Part shown: positions 34,346 through 48,000 of the stretch, piece by piece
Numbering within the stretch: position 1 is the stretch's first letter
Layout: each line of letters begins with the position of its first letter
NCBI GenBank assembly: GCA_947568835.1
Contig: OX387608.1
Coordinates: 9,400,001-9,464,000 of the forward strand
Direction: 5' to 3'
From: Protonemura montana
Taxonomy: Eukaryota > Arthropoda > Insecta > Plecoptera > Nemouridae
DNA length: 64,000 nucleotides
Notes under the pieces: model-generated
What the model was told of the DNA's origin: nothing
The model's database searches: none
The model's input: the letters and a program-made list of their open reading frames with translations, nothing else
Translations under genes and position numbers: made by a program

Positions 34346-35144
34346 ACTAGAGTTAAAATCCTAAAGACAGTTTGTTTTTTATTAACTTTGAAACATTAAT
34401 CCATCACACTGGCTTTCTGTATCAATTGTCTGGTAGCTCGCTGCAATCGGAGCTATCTGAACTTTCCAAGTTAACATCCACGCAGTCATCGCTGTAACAT
34501 GCCAGCCTCGGCGATGGATACTGAAATCTCTTGGGCTATATTGGGATCATCTTGGTTAACTTTTCAAAATCTTGATTTGGAATAAACCTCAAGCCGTTCG
34601 TTATGGAAAGCGATATAGCGTAATTCGCTAGCGATATATACAATCTGACATATTTCTGGCACTTTATGCAGGCTGATAATTAACCCTGCAGGGATGCACA
34701 AAATGTATAGGGTGTTCTTACCTAGGGCTTACTTCAACATTTAAATAAGTCTCAATTAGGACTTTGCAAACGCAATTTGGATTGCGTTGTAGATGAGCGT
34801 AACTTTTTTGTTGTCATGGCGACGTTGACTGGATGACGGTCGAAATTATGTAGACTAAAGGAGCAATAAATGATTTTTCTGGAAATTTCAGGAAAATTTC
34901 TTTAGTTTTGACTGCACAAAACAAATTTGAACGATTAAAAAAAGAGCAAGGGATGTAAGTTTAAAGCAAACAAACACACACACTTACAAACTAACAAAAA
35001 ATTACATATTTTTTGAATGATTGAAATTGGTATTTTCCTTTCGCTCGCTCGCTCTCTCGGAGTCTAGGTTTACTCAAATTTTTTTAAAGATAGTCATTTT
35101 CATTGCCAACTTGGAAAACATAAAATACTATCGAGGATGTGAGA

Positions 35145-35468
35145 TTTAATAGTAGATTCAATGTTTGTCAGCCATAGAAATGCTGAGATCGCCTGACAGA
35201 GCTTCTCAATTCTGCTTTCTTATGTTACCATGGGTATATCATGGCCTAGCATAGGAGGTTTAATGGTAGATTCAATGTTTGGTAGCCATGGAGATGCTGA
35301 GATCGCCTGACAGAGCTTCTCAATTCTGCTTTCTTATGTTACCACGGGTATATCATGGCCCAGCATAGGAGGTTCAATGGTAGATTCAATTTTTGTATAG
35401 CCATGGAAATGCTGTAATCACCTGACAGAGCTTCTTGATTCTGCTATTCTATATAACCGCGGGTATCC
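35145..35468 (+). repeat. 114-bp tandem repeat, three units
   Basis: The marker GATTCAATGTTT recurs at 35155, 35269 and (as GATTCAATTTTT) 35383, exactly 114 bp apart. Each unit holds GCCATGGAGATGCTGAGATC, TGACAGAGCTTCT and GGGTATATCATGGCC. The third unit is the most diverged and ends in GCGGGTATCC. Confidence 0.95.
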
Positions 35469-37477
35469 TACGTACAGAATAATTTTTTAGCAGTGGAGCC
35501 GCTATGCCCAAACGTTGTATATTGTAAAAAGTCGAGGAGAACTTTGCGTCGCATCGTGGAATACTTGCTGTTCATTAGTGTGAGTGGCTGGAAAGTGGGC
35601 CATAAATTCTTGCGTCCAAGCAACAAAGTTGTATCTCCTTCGTTAAGTTCACTAAAACTATCGATTTTCATTGTCCCTTATGTACAACATAAATCAAAAG
35701 ACCTACCGCACTCTAAAGTGTATCCCGAAAACGACGATGCATTGATCTCTAACAATGGCTCTTTTTTCACTTATTTGTAGAAGTCAAAATTTGACTTCGA
35801 AACATGAATCAATTTATTGTCAGAATCAATTGATTGCGTTGCCGAATGTTTCTCCTACCGAGGGTAAGCCCAGTGCGTTAGGATTTTTGCTGATGGTAAG
35901 GTATGGGGGTAGGCTCTTGAGTTGACAACAAAGCTTTGATGGTTGAGTCGAGACGGGTTGCAATTTTGACACCTGACAAGATAAGCATTAATCTAACAAA
36001 ACCCTCCATGATTACCGCTTGAAAACTTCAAATAACAAACGCATCTGAGTATTTTTGATTCAACATACTTTACCAAATCCCCGCCTTTGGGAGAAGCAAA
36101 ACAAAAGAGAAAATCGAATGACTATTAATATCACTCGTCTGCACCTTTATCGATCGAGCTTGGTCATTCATAAAAAAAACCCACCCTTATAAATAAACCT
36201 TTCTTTACCTTCATTTCATCCCTCTGTCCGTGCAATGTTCGTAGCTCTAGTCGCTACTTGGAGGTATAAGATTTCAAAAGAAGCTACACGACCATCGTTC
36301 TTAGGCGACGAATCGATCGATATTCTTTGTCGCTAATTTGCGTCGAGACTCGACTGTATACATTCCTCTTTTATCTATAATAAAAAGGGAGCCTAAGCAG
36401 CAGGCTATTCCAGTTTCTACTCTCCGCAAAGAAGCAATTTTGTATTTTTATTTGTTTCTCAATCTTATCAAAATGCGGCTTATTTTGATATATCTATATG
36501 AGGATGGTCGCTACTGAATATGTATTTTTTAAATTCAAAGTATGGTGTTCTCACATGAATATTTTATGACACTTTAAAAAAATCACTCCTACATTTTTCA
36601 AAATACAAATATTTTTGATTTTTGCGTCCAAGTACACTTTCTCGTTCAAACATAGTTTATTTTATTCAAGATACGATTTATTTTTAATGGTTTAATCTCT
36701 CAACGAGGACCTCTTGCTCCTTGAAAATTCTTGAGATATAAAACTCAGAAAACGCCCAAAAAAACGCCCAGAAAACCCAGTAAACGCCGTGTTTGATCCC
36801 AAATGCACCACATACAGACACAGTTTTCCTCAATCTAGCGCGAATTAACAACACACCGGTGATAGCACAGATGCAGAATCTAGTTTCCCACGGTTTGCCG
36901 AAATCGAACCAAGATAAATGCAGCCCCACAGTACAGTAGACCAATTCAGAGAAAATATTACCGGTAAACTTTGCAGCCAGGCACCTTTTAACTCTCTTTT
37001 CAATTATGTCGCCCTGTGAACACCTCCAATTATTACTCATCTTCGAATAACAAATTATCTAGAACATCTTCCCGTGCCCCCCAACGGAGAGGGGGGGCGT
37101 ATTTTCCCCCCTTCCCTCCCCACCCGGTGGCGTAAAGGTCTCGATATGCAAACAAACCATTAGGGACTAGCAACCCGTAGCGATAAATTCACACCGGCAT
37201 GCTATGTCGTTAGCGAATTGATTGAAAACGACGTGACGGAGGGTTATTCTCGATGTTGCCAGAGAGTAAATATTTGCCTTGCAACTCGTTTCCTTGGGCA
37301 AACCGGGCCGAATCGCGGAAACAAGACTCGAGCGACGTTTATTTTTTATCTTTACGGTCTAAAGCGTTTGCAAATTTGATTTCGTTAACAACTGGCCTCG
37401 CGTGGTCCGCTTGTCGGTTTGGTGTTTGGGAAACACTGCAGAGATCATCCATATTGAGCGACACTTCACTGGTTTAG

Positions 37478-37935
37478 GTATTGGAATGCTTTGTTGTGCT
37501 GAAAACACCGGTTCTCGCTATATTATCAAAGTTAAGCTACACTTTGCTGTGTCAGGTATTGGATCAGGTATTGGTCAGGCGGCCTTCATACTTAAGACTA
37601 GTTCTGTTTGGGAGAGAGTTTGGAGGATAAACGTTAGTACAACTTCATACACCTTGCTTATCACCGTCATCTTATTTGTCAACCATCCTAGATTGTGGAG
37701 GAATTGTATTGTATCGCATTATACCGTCCTTCGGAAGGAACGTTAAGCCGGTGGTTCGCTTTGTGCTCTTTAACAAAAGTAGGCCACATGCCGTCACCGG
37801 GTTTTTCTCCTTCTATCCAGATTGGGTATCTCGTAATCCTCATCGTCACCCACTCATTCTCAGAGAGCGTTAGACCAGTGTCTTAGGTTCCATCGCTAAA
37901 ATAGTGCGTCGTTAAACACAACAAATCAATCATTC
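37478..37935 (+). mobile_element. 5S-headed SINE, diverged full-length copy
   Basis: Head AAAACACCGGTTCTCGCTAT with a diverged 5S region and a short duplication (GGTATTGGATCAGGTATTGG). Body GGAACGTTAAGCCGGTGG. It ends GTGCGTCGTTAAACACAAC plus an AATCAATCATTC tail. Confidence 0.85.
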
Positions 37936-38704
37936 AACCAATCGTGTGATTCGGTCGTCGAAACTAGCGTGGTTTTAGACCGTTTATGGCCAGTCTATAA
38001 ATGCTTGGAAGTAAAATGTTTTTAGAGGGCTGACTCAAATTAGGAGCGTTGGTGTGAAACCAAAATCTTATATAGTTTCTCCCATTCCAGGGAAATTATT
38101 TTCTGGAAAATCGACTATTTTTTTTTAACTGTATGAACCTGTTTAGATCAAAGAGCTTTTGCAATTTGAAATAATTGTGAACATGCCTGCAGACATCTTA
38201 ATTAATTTGTTTGTCTCTTTTCAACATTGCAGTTGGATGCTGTGACGGAATTGGTCCAGCTTTTCCTTTGATAATATCTATAACATTTTCTTACTTTAAC
38301 TACAATTGCTTTTAGTGTACTTCAAATAAATACTGGTCGCTCTTAATAGACATGGACCATTTTAGCTCTGAGAGAAGGCGAAAATAAAAGGGAAAAAAAA
38401 TTTTAAATTGAAAAAGACATCCCAGCTCGACTCAGTGTAAGAGTGGGATGGTAAGAATCTGGTAACACTGTTAGCATTTCTTGTCAAAATATTGCTTTTC
38501 CTAGCGGAAAAACGTTTGGCTCAATCGTAACTGAAAATACATTTTCGCACAATTGCTAAACCTCACCGAAGCCAAACTTTATGCCAAACCTCACCAACGA
38601 AATGTATTATCGACAATTGTACAAAAGTTCATTGTGTGAATGACCCACTCAACGCCACTGAAATAATGATATGGTGTACCTACATTACTTGCACGCTATT
38701 GGCT

Positions 38705-38934
38705 AAAATATATTTCCCAAGCCAGATGCAACAAAGTCCGTAAGCGTCCACGGCTTCTTACGATCTAGCCCCATTGTGCGGAAAGACGACGTCAGGATGC
38801 CCACCGTCTTGCGGATTATGAGCCGTGAAATTGTGTCTGCCACGACGTCGTAGAGGAAAGAGGGAAAAATTGAGTACACAGTGAAAATCTTTGGCAAATA
38901 ATTTTCCAGCGCCGAGAAGTTTTCTTCCTCGCCG
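38705..38934 (-). CDS. Possible exon or relic ORF, unrecognised
   Basis: On the minus strand a frame reads GEEENFSALENYLPKIF to SGLGNIF and a TAG at 38704-38706. It runs about 70-90 codons with GC-rich third positions (CTC TAC GAC GTC GTG). No Met opens it. A weak acceptor (ctttttcgccggcgag) could start it at about 38935. The product is hydrophobic and basic by turns and matches no family I know. It sits 2 kb downstream of the protease stop, so as a terminal exon it would need its own upstream exons in that gap, which I do not see. A retro-copied or decayed gene piece is possible. Confidence 0.2.
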
Positions 38935-40905
38935 GCGAAAAAGCAATTGCCATCATTCTTTTTCGGTTATTTCTTTAGCTGGCAACGATGTTTACTATCT
39001 TGATGTCTGCTATCAATCTTCTTTTCGCAAGGTTTTCTTCGCGTTAGACCATGTTTACCGCGTTCGGTGGCGCAAAAAGATTGAAAAAGAAAATATAAAT
39101 TCTTGGGATTCTATTCCACCAGCCTCGGGTCTCTTTATTACACGGATCATAGAATGAATTTAGACTGTATTCCACTTCCAGCTGTAAGCAGAGTTCCATG
39201 TCAGCTAGGTCACGTGGCTAGCAGGTATTTCCCGAACTCGGCATGCATTCTGGCATGGCTGGGACACAGAGTTCCATGTCGACTAGGTCTCCCGGGAGGA
39301 TTCATTTTAGTCAATCTTAAATGTGAAAAATTCAGTAGGTAGACACTTCAGATTAGTTTAAATTTCTTTAATCAACGTTAAACAAATTCTTTATAAATAT
39401 ACAATAATAATAAATATACAATAAATAATATAATTATTATAAATAACATTAAATACTTAAAGATAAACAAATAAATAATAGCGAACATTTTGTACAGCTG
39501 GCTTTATAGCCTATTTTATGGAGGCACACGTTTTTTGTAAGTTTCACTGTCGTTTGCAGCAAAGCAATCACAGGTCTTGAACTCATAAAAGAAAAGAAAA
39601 ATCATCATAGAAGCTATCGCCAGCTGGAAGAGAACAGACCACTCGCCGTCAAATTCCAATAGGTATTGGTGTAGTAAATCAACCAATCGCTAGTCACCGG
39701 TATTTTATTTGTCATGTTTTGCGTTTTTTGTTGTTGTTTGATTGTGTTTTTAACAAGTGACGGCGTTTTTACTCAAGGTCAAGAGTCTAACTTTTAAAAG
39801 GTCAGCACATTTCAAAACACTGGAGAAGGTCATCTAGAAATGAAGGATGAAAGCATTTGCTCTCCTGATAAAAGCTATGGCAAATCGGTTGCCATGCCTC
39901 GCTTGTGAAAGCACAACACTTTTCCAAACATAAACAAGACAAACAATCTTGAATCATGAAAGAACTTGCTACCCTAATAAAAGTAAAACTGAAGCTTTCA
40001 AGTTTGTCAAAGAAATTAGGTTCCGTTTGCCGCTTCTCGCACTAACCGTAACGACAACTTTTGCCGTTGACTTCAACCAGTTTAAAGACTGTTTGTTAAT
40101 TAATATATTCTCTAAATAATTCTGTTAGAGTGTAACGAAACTTGACTCAATTTCACGAACTCAATTTCACTGGAATCGATTTACTCCGGTTTCGATTGAG
40201 ATTTTATTTCTGGTTCTTGTTGCCTCAAGTCAACATTATTGCAGTGCAAAAGATGTCAGGTCGGTTTCAGAGAAATCAGCGCACAGGAATACTGTTCTTG
40301 AACGCAGTTATGGTTAGAACCGTGATTAGGTCTTCCAAAACCCTAGACCTCAATCCTCAAAGTACGCTCAAAGAATTAAAAGTTTTAATGATAAAGCCTG
40401 CTTAGATCTCTTATTGATCCTTAATTGATCCTTGTAAAATTCAATTGGCAGTGCATTGACACACACTGCCTAGAACTTTGATAACATTTTATGAACCAAG
40501 AGCGCTGTGTTCATATAACTCTTCACAACTATGACTTAAGATCTGACTTGCTTGTACAATGAACAAACTCACAGATCTCATATCACGTAGCAAAAAGTTT
40601 CAAAACAGTGAAATGGCCACTCTCAACGAACTCTCGTCGTTGAATCTCGTATAGAACGAGATCTCGTCGAGAGCGTCCTCCATTCAAGGTCAGTGTTTGA
40701 TGGCCGGCGATAGCCTCGCACCAATCTCTGCGGATGCCAGTGGCAGGTATTAAAGAAATTTACGTCAATGCGGTCAAATTCCCGGACTTAACACAGAGTT
40801 AAGAGATTTTGAGCTCTGAAATCCATTCAATGTTATACGTGGTTAATGGCCGCCTGCCATCCACGTGGCATCCAGAGATCGGCTCTTTTCGACTGGTTTC
40901 GGGGC

Positions 40906-41073
40906 TCAGCCGTCGACTCCGGTGATCGTCTTGAGCCAGGGCTTGTAGTAGGTGGTGCGCATGTAGACGCCGGGGAGGTAGGGCGCGGCACACTTGATAC
41001 CGTGGGAGACGGTGCCAGCAAGGGTCCATCGTCCGTCATCGCGCTCCAACATCAACGGGCCGCCGCTGTCCCC
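40906..41073 (-). CDS. flz: Filzig-like protease, exon 6 (catalytic Ser and stop)
   Basis: This exon starts GDSGGPLMLER with the catalytic serine (residue 1028) and runs through TVSHGIKCAAPYLPGVYMR to the TGA stop. Gly1050 and Gly1060 keep the S1 pocket open. The acceptor is attttatcaacag|GGG. The chain ends soon after the last S1 helix (KPWLKTITGVDG), so there is no extra C-terminal domain. No strong polyadenylation signal is seen just downstream. Confidence 0.94.
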   Translation of the reverse strand, partial: GDSGGPLMLERDDGRWTLAGTVSHGIKCAAPYLPGVYMRTTYYKPWLKTITGVDG

Positions 41074-44000
41074 CTGTTGATAAAATAGGGGTCGGTTACT
41101 TTGTGATCTGCTTATAAACCATTAGACTGGCGAATTGATTCTCTGTAGTAATTCCACTGTGAAAAATTGCAGTTTTATGCAAGGTCTGTTCGGCAGAGTT
41201 AGTTGAGATTGGTATTTTTTGACTCCTAATATTGCTGGTGTCGGTTGTAACCTTGTAGTTAGTGTTCTAAATCATACGATTTTAGTACATTTATTTCCTT
41301 TGAGAAGTTAACTATATTTTTCGAGTCGGTAGAAACCTCAATTGTCGCATTCCGGCTATAAAAACGGACATTTGTATGGAATTTCAAAGTTGATTGTTGT
41401 AGTAGCTGTTGTCCCGGAAATTTGCAACATGTTAGTGCCCCGAAGCAGTCTAGCAGCCACAAACAGAGGGATGAAAGCGGCGCGATCGGGTTTCTGTTGA
41501 CAGGCATTTTCGAAAGCGCCTCACGCTTTGTTTGCAAATGCATAGAATTTTATACACGGACGGATAATGGATTGGTTTTTTGGCGTTAAAATAACAAAAG
41601 TAACGAAATCCATCAGCATATGCTTCGTCGACAGCATTCTCATTTTTACTTAAATTTGTTTAAATAATTTACGCCTTAAAGTACTATAACAACCTATGTC
41701 TACTTTATCTAACCTTAGCACTAGTTTTGAAAAAAAAAACTGTTTGAACTGGGTTTTGAATGCGAAGTGAAGAACATTTTAATTTCCCAACGTTTCGTAA
41801 CTTGTTCTTGTTACTTTATCAAGGGTAAGAGCAGACCTGACAATTTTCCGATAACAAAAGAACCACAAATAATTATAACAATTACCTGGTTCAAGCATCT
41901 GAAATGCATCTAAATAAAATTATCAGAGTCAATAATTAAATAACTAACATATTTTGTATTTTCGGAAATATGACCCCGAACTAATTGGCTTTTTTTTACT
42001 AACTAACCAATTATGTGTGTGGGAAATAACGCCAATTTATAAATAGTTTGTCCTAATACCAAAAACCTTCTTGACCGTTACGTTGGGTTCACAGTTATCG
42101 TTCGCGCAGCAAGCTGCTAGGTTTCCCAATGACCCTCCGTTCCCTGGCATTCGTACCCCGATCACAATGTCCTTACCTCGCAGGAGTCCTTCTGTCCGTT
42201 CGCGTATCCTGCGCATAGGAAGCTGTCAAGGATCTTCTTGGAGTGTCCCGCGGTCTGGAACATCTCCTGGCACACTGAGTTCTCGATAATTGGAACGTGG
42301 ACCTCTTGCAGAACGCTAGGGACGCCGCCTCCTGTGAAAAGAGAGAAAACAGAGCGTTATTTTTTATAGAAATGAACAAGGGGAGACCAATTTTAGCAGC
42401 AACGAGATTTAGCATCGAGACACCTCGTTTTACGGGCTGCAAACAAGTCACAAGAATGGTACTTAATTAAATCGTTACAGATATTTAAATTTATATGGTA
42501 CGTCACAAAACTCAGTTGCATTGGGGTTTCAAGTTTTCAAGTGCTGCATTTAGGAGGGTCACTCGACCGTCTAAGCTGTGTTACCAGCTCACAAATGCCT
42601 ACCCTCACCCCTTCTCATCAGGTAAACACCAGAAAGAGAATGAAATGCAATAAAAATGCATTCGAAAACGTAGCCCATTCAATCAATTCTGAAAGCTAAT
42701 GTATTTCAGAGGTTACAATTGACTTCCACAAATGCGTGAACAAAGATCCTGAGTTTACCTGAGTTTTTGAGATACGCTATACTAAATGTTGGGAAAGACC
42801 GGGAATCAAGAATATTTCAAAATGTAAAAACTTTCGACGGTTGAATATTTTTCTTCTGTCCCGAAATGCTCAATGAGGTTCAGGAATTAAAATGCGCTTG
42901 GACCGAAAGCTTACTCAGACTTCCACAAGCTAAGCTAGTTGTAATTCAATGTTAGAACAGAGAAAGATGTACCTATCGATGCCTTTCTTTTAAGTTGATA
43001 AAACCAACCTTTTAACTCAACCACTATCCGTTCACTATTGTTTTAATCCCATGTCTAGTGGTGATGTGAGATGAATTCAAAACTTTATTGCATTTCATTT
43101 ACGCGCTCGTGCAATTTATTTCTCATTCTGTTCTTACACTTGTACTTAGTCTTGTCTCATCCTTTCTATTTCCAGTTTCTCCTCGAATTCCGTCTGTTTT
43201 TATCCTTGGGTGCACCCCACGTCTAATTGAATTCAACACCGACCGTCTGTGGCTAAATAAGACCGAAGTGCAGCGAACAAGTGGATTTAAATGAAGTTAT
43301 CTCTGTGCCAAAGCTGATACTGGAGTTACATTTCTCACGATTTCGCTAAATAAATTCGTCCTCACAATCCGAGCTAGTCTAAGAGAAATCCCTTGCGAAC
43401 GAGTCAGCTGCTGAAAGTAACGAACGAACTAGAATCGAAAGAACGTGATGCTATTTCTTCTTTCAGCTTTATTTTAGCTGCTGCTATTTCTTAGCGAAAC
43501 TTCTGATGAATTCGCTTATTTTTTTATTAAAACCAATGAATATCAAATTGGGGATTGATATGTGTTTTTTCCACATGAAAATTACGCTAAGTCGTCGTTC
43601 GATGCTAACGCTCTCCAGCGACGCAAAAGTCTCCTAAATGTGCAAAATGTAGTTTTAATAGTTTTCATATTTTAATCAAGGTCCAATGACTAGTGCTCGA
43701 GTGATTGAAAAACAAATTTTCACAGGACCTACTTGATACGAAACGTAGGTCGTAGAGAAATGGGTAGTTACGTTGGTCAGAAGGCACTACGCATTCAATA
43801 TATTTACTTTGAAAACAGTTTTTCTCTGAATCGTACTGTTACAAAATTCTAAATAAGTGACTTAAGAATCAAATCAATTTAATTTTTATTCAGGGTTGTT
43901 GCAACTTAGCAATTTTTAATTTATGTCTAAGAACTGGTTTTTCAGTGGACCGGTAAGTGATTGAAAGACCGTTAACAAACATAAACATCTTCTGATTGGC

Positions 44001-45037
44001 TGTTGCTAGGCAAATAAAAAATTAAATTACTGTTAGATTCTTAATGGACCACTGAAAACCGGCCTTCAATCCTAAACTAAGGATCATTTATGGATGTTTT
44101 TTTTGTCTGTTAAAAACGATCCTTAACCTGTTATTAGTAGAGATACCCAAACTCATCTTCCTTGCTTACCGTATTTCAGCCTACCCCACCCCGAGACGGT
44201 CGCCATGCGTCCAGTAAAGTCCTCCTCGTCGTGGGGCATGCAGATCGGCACGATGTGTGTGTCGAAGGCGACGGCCGAGTCTAGCTCGAGAAGCGCCAAG
44301 TCGTTGGCGAACGTGGCGGCGTCGTAATGGCGATGTACGATTACTCGTCGAACGTTCTTGGTCACCGATCGCTTCGACTCCAGCTCGCCGCTGATGTCGT
44401 ACTCCCCGAAGACGGCTACCAGATTCGCCAGGAAGCTGTAGCAAGGAGCGTGGACAAGGGTAAGTGGCCTTACAGTTGATGTACAATAGTTTTATCATGA
44501 TTATAGTGGTTTCATAACGATATCTAGTGGTCTTGAAAGTTTTTTTGTAGATTTTAGGAGTTTTAGGGGCTAATTTTGAGTTTTTTCCGGTCGTTTTAGT
44601 ATGATTTTAAGTGGTTTTTAGTGGTTTTACATTGGTGTAAATTGGGTCCATACCTCAGATATGATACCTCAGATACCTCAGATACCCCAGCGCTGTTAAG
44701 CTTTCTGCCATTACCCGGTAACTACTTAAGTAGTTTAGGTCACTTTAGTGCCCTAAAGATGGAGTCACAGTCATTACGTGAATTAAGAATGTTCATTTCG
44801 TTAATTCTCGCAGATTACTCTCATTTGAGACTGGTTTACGCTAAATTAATTTTTATTAATGCTAACCTCAACTATTGATAAACATGTATCGATATTTTGA
44901 GTATTAATTATTTAATTGTAAAGGTTTGTTAAAAAGGACAGCCGCATGCGCCATCAGGTGGCATATCCTTAATTGTATTGTGCTGCAGAGATTGCCTGAG
45001 AGAGAGGGCGTTAATTCGACCATCTTAGTCCCCAACG

Positions 45038-45081
<44 letters not shown>

Positions 45082-48000
45082 CATCTTAGAGGAGAGATCC
45101 TTCAGTCCTTGTTTGGTATTCATCGAAAAAAGTACTTGCCAGCGCTTTGCCTCTCTGGGCTAGACGAGGTTTGCATACTTTGCATCATCACCCTATCACT
45201 CACCAACGCCAACACCACCTTTAAGTAAACGGTGCGTCGTTAAACACCACAAACCATCCTGGCAGTAACTTACCCTGGCTGACAATGGGCGGCTGTCATG
45301 ACGAACTTATTGGTGATGAGCACCCCTCCGCACTTGTTCTTGGTGAACAGTCCCAGCCAAGTCGACTCGCGGACCAGCACTTGCCACGGCCACTCGCCGA
45401 ACGTGGATCCTTTGCCGCCTACGATGCGACCCTTCTTCTTCATCAACGGCCGTACGCCGCAGTCTGCGCAAGGAACGTGGTTGAATTACACCAAACTTAA
45501 TTGCGTGTTCATTGTGATAGAGCTTTTTAATAGGGGCACTTTGAATCAAATGTCTGCAGGGGGACACAATCATTGACCGTGCAACTATCACTACATATTT
45601 CGCCTGAAGCAGCTTATTTTAAGATTGCGGCCCCAACTCCCCTTTAGTATCAATTGGCGCATTGATTGCATTGCATTGCATTGATTCAATTTAAACATTT
45701 TAATTTTTTCTTGCTCTTGTTGTGATCAGAAGCTGTAAATTATTAGACTGGTCGCTAGACTCCGCGTGCGAGAGGTTAGTAGACTTACTAAACAGCCTGA
45801 CTTGATGGTTGATTGCGTAAAACTTTATAAATTGAGGCAGAACGCACTCGTCTTAGATTGCAGTGACAGATTTTTGGTGATTTTTGTAAATCTAATTTAA
45901 ATGGCGTTTGCAATGTCCTGGCTTGTCAGTTTGGCGGCATGAGCTCAGCGTTTGTCGTTATTTGGATATTTTTTTTTGGAGATCCTTAGCCAGATTAGTC
46001 TGTCACACGGATAGTGTGTTTTACTCTAACGCCGATAAAGCCAATGCAGTCAGTTTGATGTTCAAAAGACTCCAAGAAACTCGATCCAGTACCTTGACGT
46101 AACAAACTCACCTCGCCGGTAGTCCGCTGGCCTCAGCGTGGTCACGTCTTCCTCGTCCTCCTCGTCAATGATCTCCTCCGACTCCGTGGTCGTCTTCCTC
46201 GTCACCTTTGTCGTCGTCTCAATGATCTCATCGTCTTCATACTCGGGCGTCGTCGTTCGTTTCGGCTTCTTCGTGGTCGTCGGCCTTGGCCTCTTCGTTG
46301 TTGGCGGCGGCGTCGGCGTCGTCGTCGGCGCTGGCGTTGTTGTCGTCCTCTTCGGCTTCTTGGTCGTGATCGGCACCTCTGTGCTCACTCTGAACGGCTT
46401 AGTAGTCGACGGTTTCTTCGAAGGTCGCGGTCGCGTCGGCTTTGCCGTCGTCGCGACCACTGGCTTCGCCTTCGGGGTCGTTGTGCGCGTCGGGCGCTTA
46501 GTGGGCGTCGGCTTCGTGACGACGTCGTCGCCCTGGGCAATCGGGCGTTTCGATGTCGGTCCTGCGAGTTCGCTGACGTTCTTACGTTTGTACAGCACGT
46601 CTTCGAGGTCCTGGAAGTTGCCCTGGAGCGACTCGACAATCTTGTTCACGAAGATGTCCATCTTGTCGTTAAGCTTGTCGTCCTCGATGAAGATGGGCGT
46701 GTTGGCTTCGATGGGTTCCTCTTCGGTGACGGCCACGTGCACGATTGGAGGTGGGGTAACTATCTCGGTGATAACGCCGTTCTCGACCGGACGGCTCGTG
46801 TTCAGCGACGGATTGCGCACCGGCGGGAAGTTAGAGAGGTCGGCGATTGAAGTGACGGCTTCCTCTTCCTCCGAATCGGCAATGGTAACCGGACGACGCG
46901 TGCCGGTGGTGGTAGGGCGTTTGGTGACCACGGTGGACGGTCGCTTGATGGCAATATTTGAAGGCGTAGTGCTGGGCTTGCTGGGCGTCGCCGGCGTCGT
47001 TGTCGTTCGCCTCGTGATGATGATGCCCGGCTTTCCAGAGCTCGACGGCTTGAAGGCACCTGGTTTCGCCGTCACCTTCACCTTGTTGGTCGAGCTGAAG
47101 ATGACTGGCTTGCGGTTGGTTGTCGGCCGCGTCGTCGTGAAGTCCGATGTGAGTGGCCCCAGCACGATCACAGTCGGCGGTGGACCTGGCCGCGTGTTGA
47201 CCACGTCGAATGACGGCCCCGCTACCGACAGCGTCGTCGTTGACGGCGACGCCGGGCGCTTGGCCGGGGTGCTGTAGTAGACGCTCGGCGGCGTCGGTCG
47301 GCGGTTCGTCGTCGACTGGCTGTGCAGCGACGCCCACGTCACTATACCCGGCTTCCTGGATGTCAACTTCTGCTCAACATCCATGGCTGGGGTCGCGATC
47401 TCCATCGGACTGTTCACGTCCAGCATGGACAGCAGCTGGTTGATTGACTCAGAGTTGGGTGGTAGACTGCTGGCACCTCCCTGGTTGCCGGTGAGCAGCG
47501 TCGGCACCAGCACCATCTCGGCCACGGGGTCCCTGATGACGGTGGGAGGCGTCGGTCGCGGCCGGAAGCCGATGGTCGGACGAGGTTGGTTTGTCGGCCA
47601 TCGCGAAGAGTAGTAGGTCGGCGTGAAATCAACGGTGGTCGGCTTGGTATACGCCTGCGTGCTCGACGTTTTCGTCCACGGCCACTGCGTTGTCACCAAC
47701 TCCAACGGGCGCGTCTCCAGCTTGTTGGTCGCCGGATACGCTGCGCTTGACACGCGCTCCGCCACCGTCGTCGACTTCAGCTCTACGCTCGACGCCTCGG
47801 ACGACGACGACGACGAGTCCATCGACTCTGTCGATGCCGACTCGGTTGACGACTCTTGCTTCGTCGCGTCGCTCGCCATGCTCTCGGCGCTGATAGCTTC
47901 GATTGTCGAGATGAGGTCGCCGCCTCCCACGTGGCTGAAAGTGCTAAACTCGGCGTCGGCGTCCGGGTCAGGGGTGATGGTGTCTCTAAGCGGCTTGTAG

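Larger units (their letters stand above)
35469..40905. other. Downstream of the protease gene, no firm gene
   Basis: Holds the SINE at 37478-37935 and the weak frame at 38705-38934. AT-rich otherwise. A short imperfect duplication of AGTTCCATGTC..CTAGGTC occurs at about 39192 and 39270. The 118-codon minus frame at 36684-37040 shows no known motif. Confidence 0.4.

Noticed and set aside
44926-45228. 100-codon frame with a tyrosine run
   Set aside because: The run is an (ATT)n microsatellite read in one frame, next to MITE and SINE fragments.
46138-47277. 379-codon open frame on the plus strand
   Set aside because: It is the antisense shadow of the Thr/Pro-rich protease exon; the product is a Val/Gly/Ser low-complexity chain produced by the codon bias of the real strand.
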